Shown here: piece by piece, positions 34,736 to 44,028 of the stretch | Layout: every line of letters begins with the position of its first letter | How positions within the stretch are numbered: the first letter of the stretch is position 1 | NCBI GenBank assembly: GCA_964019425.1 | Contig: OZ025811.1 | Coordinates: 868,001 to 932,000 of the forward strand | Reading direction: 5' to 3' | DNA length: 64,000 nucleotides | Origin: Flectonema sp. DT1601 | Taxonomy: Eukaryota; Euglenozoa; Diplonemea; Diplonemida; Diplonemidae | Translations under genes and position numbers: made by a program | The notes under the pieces: model-generated | The model's input: the letters and a program-made list of their open reading frames with translations, nothing else | What the model was told of the DNA's origin: nothing | Databases searched by the model: none

Positions 34736-37351
34736 ATGGCAGCTTATTGTCCAGGCGGACACAAGTTAGTGGAGGCGAAGAATAGTGAGGGAGATGGGCG
34801 TAAGCGAAAGAACAAAAAGATGCAATGCGACAGCTGTCAAAAAATTGCTCTTGCCCAGGAGTATGTACCCTCTTTGTGTTTCAGGATGTAAATTCTTCCG
34901 ACGAAACTTTCAAAAAAAAAAAAAAAAAAATAGATTTGCCGGATGTCGTCCATGCAACTATGACATCTGCTCTTCTTGCCTTAAGAAGATGAGAACAGAA
35001 ACTGCTGTAGACATTAAAGAGTTACTTGGGGATACTTTTTATAATCAAGTATGTACCTTTTGTAATGTAACATTCGTTCGTCACTATAACTTTTCTTTTC
35101 AATTTAAAAAAAAAAAAAATCAGGAAAAAAAGAAAGTTGGACCCGAATCACTCAGCGGAAAGAAAATCTTAATTTATTTTTGGTCACACACCTGTGAGAT
35201 ATGTGACACCTTTAGCAATGCGTTAGCTGGATATTATTCAGAGGCTAAAGAGAAAGGTTCTTGTATTGAGGTAGTCGCTGTTACTGACACTGCTGACGAC
35301 GCAGACGAAGAAGAGAAAGAAATGTGGGAAGCTTTTAAAAAACACGGTAACTGGCTAGCTCTACCATTCGATGATGAATCCGGAAGACACAGACTTCACG
35401 ACTGGGCAGGAGAACTGTTAGGTGACTCTCCTTCTGGATGTGGTCCCAGCTTGTTAGTCATAGATGAAAAAGGAATAGTTATAAATAAACGTGCTCTACT
35501 TACTGTAGGAAGTGGTACCAACCATATAATGGAAGCATCTTGGGAATCTCCAACAGTGGGAGATCTTTCATGTGGTCCATACGCTAACAACAGTGACATT
35601 GCCATGTCTCGTGCTCTGGTAGTTCTCGCTGAAGACTGTTCAGTCAACGTAAAGAAACGATTGAAGGAAACTCTAACTGAAGTCTCTGAAGAGCTTAAGA
35701 AGCAACAAAACCCACCACTGCTATTCCTCGGAACTAAGAATGGTCCTTGTAAAGGTATTCGAAAAGATGTTTTTAAAGCTCTCAGTAACGGTTGTGAAAC
35801 CTGGGGACGAGGATGGACATCACGAGCAATAAGAAAATGGAGCAGCGGTGCTGACAAGAGATGTGCCGAACCAGACGCGTATGTTAATATCTAACCAATA
35901 CCAATACCAATACCCATAAATAGATTCCCTTTTATATAAAATAAAACAGGAGACCACTAATGATGATGATTGACGTCTCTGAATTCACAGACAGTGAAAG
36001 ACAAGGATTCTATCTTTCAAATGCTACTCTAGTGACAATTGATAAGATAAAATCATTCATAAAACAAGTAGAGGACGAGGAACTTGAACTGCAGAAGTTT
36101 GACTTCTCACAATACGATGAGACATTTGAACCGATCGAAGAAGAAGTAAATCGTGTAGACCCGAAATATCAACCACTAACAGGATCAGTAACAGCTGACG
36201 GATGTTACATGGGTGCTGGTACATGGGATGACTTCGGTGTTGAAGGTATCGGAGGTAAGATCACAATGAGTGGCGGTGATGCCGATGATGACTCTGCAGC
36301 TGCCTCCTCTTCAGACGACGAACCATCACCAACTGATAAAGCTTTCTCATTTGTACAGCAATACCGAGAAGGTGACTCTAAGAAAGATCAAAAGAAAACT
36401 TCACAACCTCAAAATACCAATGAGATCACACTATCAGATCGCGTCCTTCGACTTGAATCCCTCGTTGATAAACAACAACATGTTATTGATCATCTGCTGT
36501 CTAGATTAAATACACTTGAAGGGAAAGGAAATACTAAAGGGAAAGTATACTTCAATCTAGATGAACAGTTGCGGCAACAATATCGTGAAGAACATGAGGA
36601 TGAGTTAAAGAATGAAGAAGATAAGAAAGAACATCAATCAAAACAATCATATCTCTGTGAAGATGATGCAGACACAGACTCTGATGATTCTGAAGTACGA
36701 GCTTATCGAAACAAGAAAGCTTCTCAGTCAAGTACTCCTTCACAGAGTCAACCATCAGGTGAGACATATAAATGTGAAGATGACGAGGCAACTGATTCAA
36801 GTGACTCTGAAGTAAGAGCGTACCGCGCAAAGAAAGCTGCTCACGCTAACAAACCTCTCGCTTCGCGGGAGTACAAATGCGAAGATGACGACGACACTGA
36901 ATCCGATGATTCGGAAGTACGAGCATACCGCGCTAAGAAAGCCTCCCAACAGCTACAACCAGCTTCCAACGAATGCGAAGACGACCAATCTGGAGATGCT
37001 GAACATGAGTACCAAGCGATGAAAGCTGGCAAAGCTAACCTTCAATCGAGTGAATACAAGTGTGAAGACGATGATGATACCGACTCTGAAGATTCAGAAG
37101 TTCGTGAATACCGCGCTAAGAAAGCAGCACAGTCAGCAGCAAGCAATACCAAACCAACTGAGAAACAACCAGAGCACGAGGTGAAGGAAGATAAATCTGA
37201 TACCAAACCGACTGAAACCTCTGAAGTGAAAAAGGAAGAAGACTCTACACCTAAACCGTCCAATGCAATCTCCAAAGACGAGGATTGGATCTGCCCAAAG
37301 TGCAGAGGTTTCAACTGGGGGGGAACCACTGACTGTGCACACTGCCCGTGA
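34736..37351 (+). CDS. Nucleoredoxin-like protein with acidic repeats and RanBP2 zinc finger
   Basis: Exons 34736-34860, 34934-35048, 35124-35878 and 35950-37351 give 798 residues. The N-terminal 60 residues form a C1/ZZ-like finger (CPGGHKL ... CDSCQK ... GCRPCNYDICSSC). Residues about 90-230 are a thioredoxin-like domain of nucleoredoxin type (KKILIYFWSHTCEICDTF, later GCGPSLLVIDEKG) with C-E-I-C at 104-107. The C-terminal half is acidic, with five repeats built on YKCEDD, DSEVRAYR and KKA between about 565 and 730. It ends in an RanBP2-type finger (WICPKCRGFNWGGTTDCAHC). A redox-active adaptor is likely, with partners unknown. The repeat block seems to have grown by internal duplication. 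Confidence 0.8.
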
Positions 37352-37573
37352 GCATGAGCGAATCGAATTTCCTTTTGCGCAAAACGATAACGTTACAACA
37401 CCTGATTGTTTATTCACTCGGGGGAAACCAATTAGTTAGTTTTGATATTTAAGTTTTTCATTTTTATTATATGTACCAACTCTTTACTTCACACAACACT
37501 AGGTAATGCAAACTATACACAATTAGTATATCAATAACTTATATTATATTACAGGAAACCAATTGGATGGACG

Positions 37574-39385
37574 ATGAACAACACTTCTGGTGGGGACTCA
37601 GTAACTAATCAAAAGGGTACTGATGCTGCAAATATCTGCTCTCCAACTGGAATAAATTTATCGACTAGCTGTAATGAGTCTAATAATGAGCCGCAATTGA
37701 TACTCGCAGCTGATACGAAGCGTACTTATCCACCGAATGAGCAAGTTCCCAGAGGGATTCCAAAACCTGGATGGGAATCACCACGATCAAGTATCTGTAC
37801 AAATGACGTATGTATTTTAATTTCTCTTATTGAAGAGCTATTTAGACAGCAGTAGTTATTAGAACAAAACAACAGGATCGAAACAGTCGCTCTCGAAGTA
37901 GAAGAGATTCTGAGCAGTCAATTGGTACTTGTATAATGTGTGTTAACTTGTCTTCTATGTTAGATTATCTCAAGAGGTTTGTCAGTCTATTTACACAACA
38001 AAATAAACAACAGGCCATCAGCACTCCTTGGAGGTGCCTTAGGACCGAGTGCAGCAGCAAGTTGGTACACTGAAGGGTTTTCATTACCAATGGACGCTGC
38101 TAAAGTAGCTGCGAAACTTGCATCACGTAGAGGATCTCTAGGAACTGCTGTTACTATGGAACCTGATTTTGAAGTGTTGGGTTTAGTCCCTCATGGATGG
38201 GAAGACATTATTAACCCACCAGACACTTGGCTTGAACGCTTCTCAGTCGGGTACCTTGGAAACCTCGCCTGGACAGCTATTGGTGCTCTCCCTGTAATGT
38301 TTGCGATAGCAAGTTGGAAATCATTTTCACTTGGGCCTACTTCAAAATCCGAACGAGGTCCTGACATTGCTCAATTTGCAGACGTTTTATTAACTTTGGG
38401 ATCATTACTGGCGTATATTGGATTTTCGTTTTCATGTTGTTTTCCTGGAGAAAAAAATACCGTTCCGCGTGTTTTGCTTACTGGTGTGTGGGCAGTCGGT
38501 GCAGTTACTCATCTGATTCTTGCTTTTACATCAGCAGCTCCATACGGATTAGTTTCAGCTATTACAATACTCTGTTGTCTTTTTGCAGCAGCTCTCGTTC
38601 TTGGTGTTTTCGGACAACAAGCATTCGAAACACCATTTACTGTTTTCTTTGTCGTTCCTTATTGTTGTCTGTTTGCTATTTATGTAGTTGTGACCTCCGT
38701 TGTTATTCCCGCTATAGAGCGGGAGGCTGAATACGTAGTTCTCGGAGTTCGAATTGGGTTAATATTAGTATCTGGGATACCACCAATTGTTACTCACATG
38801 TCTCTACATCACGTTCATAAGATACTTCCTCGACAAGTGAGGTATGCCTTTGGTGGTGTTGAGACGATTGTATTGCTTCCATCAAAAATCTTAACATTTC
38901 TACTCCCACCCGGGTATGCTGTTGCAGCAGAAGCGGTCACTATTTTGGTGAGGGGATCCTTTTTTTGTTTACTCCCGTCACTGACGGAGTGGTACTTTGC
39001 AAGGAGAGGGACCAATCCTGATTCACCGATGTGGCAACAGATAAGACTTCATATGAGTCAAGCTACATTTGTTACAGCTCAATCTAATTTTTGTTGTATA
39101 TTAGCGAGTGGTCAAATTATAATCTGTAATCGATATCGTTACGGTGAATCTTTAAGAGTCAGGCAAGTCTTACTGTACGCTATGTGTCAGTTTGCTGCAT
39201 TGGGAATCGAGACAATCATCACTACTGCGGTGCTTCATGGTCGTGGGATTCCAATCTCTGGTGTGTATTGGTTATTCGAAAAGAGAGAACACTATAGTTG
39301 TGCACTTCTAACTGTCGCAGTCACGGTTGTGTCTATTTCTCCGCAGTTTCTTTATTCAATCTCCATTCTGGATATGATGTACTGA
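37574..39385 (+). CDS. Polytopic membrane protein, unknown family
   Basis: Exons 37574-37807, 37876-37976 and 38014-39385 give 568 residues. The first 150 residues are hydrophilic and Ser/Asn-rich with an RSRSR-type stretch. From about 160 on there are roughly nine to ten hydrophobic segments (for example AWTAIGALPVMFAIA, FFVVPYCCLFAIYVVVTSVV and LGVRIGLILVSGIPPIV). A cluster like HMSLHHVHK sits between membrane helices and could bind metal or haem. I do not recognise the family. The second intron, needed to keep frame, is only 37 nt, the shortest in the window. Confidence 0.7.
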
Positions 39386-39742
39386 TTTATTGAACGTCTT
39401 TTTTTTTTAAAATTATTTTTCTTTTTTGGAGTTGTTTTCTCGCCACAGTAGCGGCAGTCCACCCTCATCCCCAACACCCCCTCCCCAGCAATTTGTTTAT
39501 GCTATTGCCTTATTAGACGGGTCGGTAGTTCTTTACAGAATGCCGACGTTCATATTGGATTTTCGGATAGCCTACTTTTAAATATAAAGAAGAACACTAC
39601 TGAAACTGATAGACCTAATTATTTATATTCCATTCTTAATAACAGGATGGTATGTTTCATCTGAGAGGTTGTTCTCAAAGACTGTGGTTTTCACTCTTAA
39701 ATTAATAATCACTAGGTCTCTATATATATAAAGAATAATATA
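39386..39742. other. Spacer with possible leader mini-exon
   Basis: 357 bp. CTTAATAACAG at 39645 is followed by GATG and then GTATGT (39650), with an acceptor CACTAG ending at 39715. This could be a tiny exon and intron before the methyltransferase start. Confidence 0.4.
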
Positions 39743-40462
39743 ATGGATCGAGAACATGTTTCTCAAGTACTCTCTGACATGCTTCGCCAACGCATGACAG
39801 CTCCGGCAGCAAACAATAAGAAATTACATTCTTGGGAAAGAGAGAGTAGAGTTGGAGCAAATTTTGAGGATTTTAAATATGAGATGGAAAACGGAGATGA
39901 AATTTCACTTTCTGAAGGCTCCAATCAACTTGGTCATCGTGTATGGGATACCTGCCTTCAAGTTTGTAAGATGTTGGAAAAGTCACCAGAGATATGCAAA
40001 AACAAAAAAGTATTGGAACTAGGATCAGGCTGTGGCTTAATGAGTATTGTTATTCACAAGTTGGGATGCGATGAGGTGACTGCAACAGACTTACCTGCGG
40101 TAGTTGATCACCTCGATAAAAATATCATTAATTGTGTTGGTGATAATAAAATAAAAGTCACAACACTAACTTGGGGACTACCTGAAATACCTTCTGACAT
40201 ACCAACTGACGTCGACTTAATAGTTGCTAGCGACGTTACAATCACTGAGAGTGCTGTTCCTCTTTTAGTTACAACTCTGTCGCATATTCTCTCACAGAAT
40301 CCTACGGCAGTAGCAATTGTTGGAGGACCGAAACATCGAGAAGGGTGGCCTGTCTTCTTGGAGGCTTGTAATAAGTTTAATATTTTTACATTCCCAGATA
40401 GCTCAATGCACAAAGATTTCATATCTGACAAAGTAGGAATCGTAAAACTGAGCAACAAGTGA
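39743..40462 (+). CDS. Family-16 (METTL21-like) methyltransferase
   Basis: Single exon, 239 residues. The core is a seven-strand SAM-dependent methyltransferase: a G-H-R-V-W-D-T segment before motif I, then motif I VLELGSGCG at 90-98, the motif II acid in VTATDLP, and post-motif DLIVASDVTITES where family 16 has D-x-x-Y or a variant. Family 16 includes lysine methyltransferases of Hsp70, eEF1A and calmodulin. The exact substrate cannot be assigned. An ATG at 39647 followed by an intron would add nine residues in frame, so the true start is uncertain. Confidence 0.8.
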   Translation: MDREHVSQVLSDMLRQRMTAPAANNKKLHSWERESRVGANFEDFKYEMENGDEISLSEGSNQLGHRVWDTCLQVCKMLEKSPEICKNKKVLELGSGCGLMSIVIHKLGCDEVTATDLPAVVDHLDKNIINCVGDNKIKVTTLTWGLPEIPSDIPTDVDLIVASDVTITESAVPLLVTTLSHILSQNPTAVAIVGGPKHREGWPVFLEACNKFNIFTFPDSSMHKDFISDKVGIVKLSNK

Positions 40463-40585
40463 ACTTCTATTATATTCTACTTCCCCTAGCCTACTCATTT
40501 CACTTAGCTGGGAATTGTTTTATCGTATCGATGAGAAGAATATTAAGGTTCGTAGTCGTGTTAATTACTTCTTCACAACTCAGGG

Positions 40586-41040
40586 ATGCAATTCATATTA
40601 AACCATGAGCTAGCTACACGACGACAAGGTGATAGTAGAAATCCAACACAACCTAGTCAGGGGTATGTAATGTGTTTGTGTTCTAGTTGGAATGATTAGT
40701 TTTATAATTTTAATTAAACAGGCCGACATCAGCTGCTCCTCGTCGCAGTAAAGACTTTATAACACCGAAGGTATCCGGGATCGTACTGGATCATCAAGGA
40801 GATGTACAGACCAATCATAACACACAATATAATATGGACACTCAGTATCCTCAGCCTCCAGTTTATGTCAATCCGAAACCAGGAAGTGTTTCTTTTCCGT
40901 CTTCGTTAGTTCCTGCTACTCAATTTGTTCCTCAACCTCCTAACCCTCCTCCTGATAATTCCTGGGAAGTGAGCCATGCACAGCTGCGTGCAGCTGTCAA
41001 CACTAACTTCCAGCGCTCGAAAACTTCGTATTTGCATTGA
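40586..41040 (+). CDS. Small Pro-rich hypothetical protein
   Basis: Exons 40586-40662 and 40722-41040 give 131 residues. The start ATG lies 2 nt after an ACTCAG acceptor (40583). The middle is rich in Pro, Gln and Tyr (YPQPPVYVNPKPG, PQPPNPPPDNSW) with no recognised domain. The N-terminal part (ATRRQGDSRNP, RRSKDFITPKVSG) is basic. It ends 65 nt before the ankyrin gene. I tested fusing the two by a 41028-41094 intron, and the frame runs into a stop, so they are kept separate. Confidence 0.6.
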
Positions 41041-41070
41041 TTCCAATCCTGTTGTTACTTTCTTTAAATT

Positions 41071-41094
41071 ATTTTATTACTTCTCTCCCTTTAG
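41071..41094 (+). promoter_or_regulatory. Predicted leader acceptor between two adjacent genes
   Basis: A near-pure pyrimidine tract ends in CCCTTTAG, 11 nt before the ankyrin-protein ATG. It lies in a 65-nt gap behind the preceding stop codon, too short for a separate promoter in most eukaryotes. Confidence 0.5.
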
Positions 41095-41105
41095 TTAACT
41101 CACTA

Positions 41106-42191
41106 ATGATTCACGTCGGCAAATATGAACACCAACAGGAACGGAGAGACGCTGCCCATAAAGCAGACATGGCACGCAGAAGACAAGACATAGCAGCACA
41201 CCAAGCAGGCATGCGTTATAATGAAAAACAGAGGGAGGCAGAGAGAAAAGAAGCAGAGCGGTTAGAAGCCATTTACGATAAGCAAATTGACGCCGAGTTA
41301 GCGAGAGACAAGAAAAGAAACGCTTCAAGAAACCCACAAAGAGAAGAGATGGAATCCAAAGCACTAGAAGTATTGGATTCTGATAACCCGAGAGCTTTTA
41401 TGAATCAAGTTGATCAGTTTGATAAATCTGACAACACACTACGAAGTCATTGGAGTGCCAACAACGGTGTCGTCCCTTCCCTTGGACACAGCCTCATAAG
41501 AGAAGCTTGTGTGAGGGGAAAAGCAGAAATTGTTAAATTCTTAATAGAAACCTATCCAGGTGATGATGGTGCTCGGTGGTATGGATCTATATTTGAAGCC
41601 TTACCTGTAGCACATCCGTCTGTTTTGAAAGTAATGTGTACTGGAGCCTTGTTGTGTAATTTATACGTTTGGTCAAAGGAAGAGCCAGCTGTTAAACCTG
41701 ATTACTGTGACAGTGTTCCGTCAACTGTTAGTGTTTCAGATATGACTCTATTAATCTGTTCTACAAATCCGAGTTGTTTACATGAAACAGATTCTTACGG
41801 TTGGGGAAGTAACCCTATTCACTGCGCTGTTGAGTATGGTTTCGTTGAAGCAATTTCAATTATTATGAAATACGGAGGCAATGAAATGGCAAACCTCCCA
41901 ACTGGTCACTCAAGCAAAGCTCCTCTTCATTATGCTGCTGCAGGAAGACCCAGGTGTATTACGGAACTTGTTAAGTTCGGTGCTGATGTAAACATCAGAG
42001 ATGCATCAAAAAAAACTCCGCTTCATCATGCTGCTGAATGCGGAGAAGCAACTTGTGTTACGTTTCTTCTTCGACTGGGTGCAAACCCTGATCTGACTGA
42101 TATTGGAGGAACAAAGGCTTGCAAGTACTCTAACAACCCTGATGTTAAAAGACAACTAAATAATGCCAAGTGTGAATGTACTATTTTGTAG
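41106..42191 (+). CDS. Coiled-coil and ankyrin-repeat protein
   Basis: Single exon, 361 residues. Residues about 5-95 form a charged single helix or coiled coil rich in Glu, Arg and Ala. The rest holds ankyrin repeats, clearest at the end: NPIHCAVEYGFVEAISIIMK, APLHYAAAGRPRCITELVKF with GADVNIRD, and TPLHHAAECGEATCVTFLLR with LGANPDLTD. Earlier repeats are degenerate. The C-terminus is CECTIL, where Cys-x-x-x-Leu resembles a prenylation box. With a C-A-A-X-like CTIL ending, geranylgeranylation is possible. A membrane-tethered adaptor is therefore an option, but not shown. Confidence 0.8.
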   Translation: MIHVGKYEHQQERRDAAHKADMARRRQDIAAHQAGMRYNEKQREAERKEAERLEAIYDKQIDAELARDKKRNASRNPQREEMESKALEVLDSDNPRAFMNQVDQFDKSDNTLRSHWSANNGVVPSLGHSLIREACVRGKAEIVKFLIETYPGDDGARWYGSIFEALPVAHPSVLKVMCTGALLCNLYVWSKEEPAVKPDYCDSVPSTVSVSDMTLLICSTNPSCLHETDSYGWGSNPIHCAVEYGFVEAISIIMKYGGNEMANLPTGHSSKAPLHYAAAGRPRCITELVKFGADVNIRDASKKTPLHHAAECGEATCVTFLLRLGANPDLTDIGGTKACKYSNNPDVKRQLNNAKCECTIL

Positions 42192-42612
42192 CTGTCTGTT
42201 CTGTTCTTCCTCTCAAGTCAGTTCTATTGTATAACTGCAGTGTTTTTTTACACTGTATGTGCACTGTATGGTCTTTTTACATCAATCGAAGTTAGCTCTT
42301 GTAATTGTTTTATAATTTGATCTATTTTACTGAAAGAAGGTATTCAGATGAAAACCCCGTCCCCCTCTTTTTGCATAACCGAAATCTACATCTTGGAACA
42401 CATCCTCAGCGTCTGTATTACCCAGGTACTGTTTCCATGAAAAGTTATGATTGTTATTTTATTTTATTTTCCTTTCTTTAAATGAATTATTATACTAGTA
42501 CCTTGTTCCCTTTTAGTTGGGAATTGAATTATTGAAGTCGTCTTAAAGTTTTAGTTGTGAGATTGCCTATTACCTTTATCAGTGCCTCTTTGAGAGGTTT
42601 ATTTCTAACAAA
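42192..42612. other. Spacer
   Basis: 421 bp, AT-rich, without an ORF of note. TATTACCTTTATCAG at 42582 is the likely acceptor of the next gene. Confidence 0.4.
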
Positions 42613-43780
42613 ATGGCTGATGACCCGTTTGAAGAGGAGTTTGGTCTCAGTATAGAAGAGATGGGGTTCGATCCTCGAGAGATCCGAAGTCAGGAAAACT
42701 ACGACGCCCTGTCGGAAGCTCAAAAAAACATGTTTTCAAACATCAGATACGAGAGTAGTCTTGCTCCGGAAGAACGTAAAAAAATAGCAGAAAAGAGGAA
42801 AAAGAAAAAATTGGAAGAAAAGAAGAAACAAGAAGCTGCCAGAGCAACAGACGAACGACGAGAAGCTGAGGAACGAGCGCTGTTGGATTCTAATAAAAAT
42901 AATGTATTTGTACCTCTTTGGGATGGTTTCGATCAGGTAAGCTTTTCAACTCTCGTTGACGTTCTTCGAACTGGAGGATTTAATATTTGTACCGGAGTAA
43001 TTAGATCAATAAATACATCACCTGCAACAACATCTGGAACCGTTGAGGATCTGAAGGTCGCTTCAAAATCTGGAGTTTCACTTGTCGGAGACTTTCTCTT
43101 TGAACTTAAAGGAAATGCAAATTTCTCTCAGTTCGATGCTGTCATAATCCCAAGTGGTAAAAACATCGACAGGTTATTGGCTTCAAACAAAAAATTTACA
43201 TCTCTGATTAGGTTTTTTAACGTTAAAAAGAAGTATGTAAAAAAAAAGATAAAAACAATATTTTACAAAACTTATTCTTGTTTTTTCATAAATATGATAT
43301 AAATCATATCACTTAAAATAAATCTCACACGGTTGCATGTTCAAAAATAAAATAAACAGATTTGTCTGCGCAGCTGAAGACGCAGTTGCGTTTTTATTTT
43401 TATATCAAGGAATTCTAAAGGGAAGATGTTGCACTGGGAGTGAGACCACAGAAAATGAGATAAAAAACAGCGTTCCCGCGGAGTTAGGTAAATCTGTCAC
43501 CTTCAAAGGCAATGAAACAATAGTTCTAAGTGACCACGTTATCACCAGTAGGAGTTCAGCTGATGCTGTTGAATTTGCTTTGACTGTTTTATCAAATATA
43601 CGAGGATCTGCAGCAATGGTTGAAGTCGCTCGTAAACTGAAATACGACACCTACTGTGACAAGGTTAAAAAAGTTACTAAAGAACCAGAAATAAAAGAAG
43701 AAGACAAGAAGAAGGAGGAGGAAAATTCAAAAAAGTCATCCGACGTTGATAACAAAGAAGCTGAAGACGCTATTGAGTAG
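42613..43780 (+). CDS. DJ-1/PfpI-like protein with charged N-terminus
   Basis: Exons 42613-43232 and 43360-43780 give 346 residues. The first 95 residues are charged helix (EKRKKKKLEEKKKQE). Residues about 97-315 align with DJ-1: FVPLWDGFDQVSFSTLVDVLR for strand 1, FDAVIIPSGKNIDRL for the V-V-L-P-G-G region, KFVCAAEDAVAFL for the nucleophile elbow with Cys210, and ITSRSSADAVEFALTVL for the T-S-R-G-P-G-T-S-x-E-F-A motif. The usual A-I-C-A-G-P is V-C-A-A-E, and strand 1 has Asp where DJ-1 has Glu18. The Cys is kept, so deglycase or chaperone activity is possible but altered. The tail is Lys/Glu-rich. Confidence 0.8.
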
Positions 43781-44028
43781 ATATTTACAAATTTAAAAAA
43801 AAAAAAAAAAAAAAAAAGCAGTTCAAGTTACACGCCTGCTATCTACAATACTGACGAATCGATTGCACTCATCGAAGAACAGGAATTTGTTTTGCATAAA
43901 GTCATCTCTTGTTAGTTGATTTCATCCCCCCTTCAGATCACAAAATATTCAGAATGAACGTGTAAAGAGTAGTAATTTTTTGAATTAAATATTCTTTTTT
44001 CTCATTCAGAAAGTCAACACCATACCAC

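Noticed and set aside
35396-35857. 153-codon ORF on the - strand opposite the nucleoredoxin-like gene
   Set aside because: It is a shadow of a well-supported + strand exon, and its composition (Ser/Arg/Pro-rich) reflects the antisense of coding DNA.
40586-42191. Single fused gene made of the Pro-rich and ankyrin ORFs
   Set aside because: The only good donor and acceptor in the gap bring a stop into frame.
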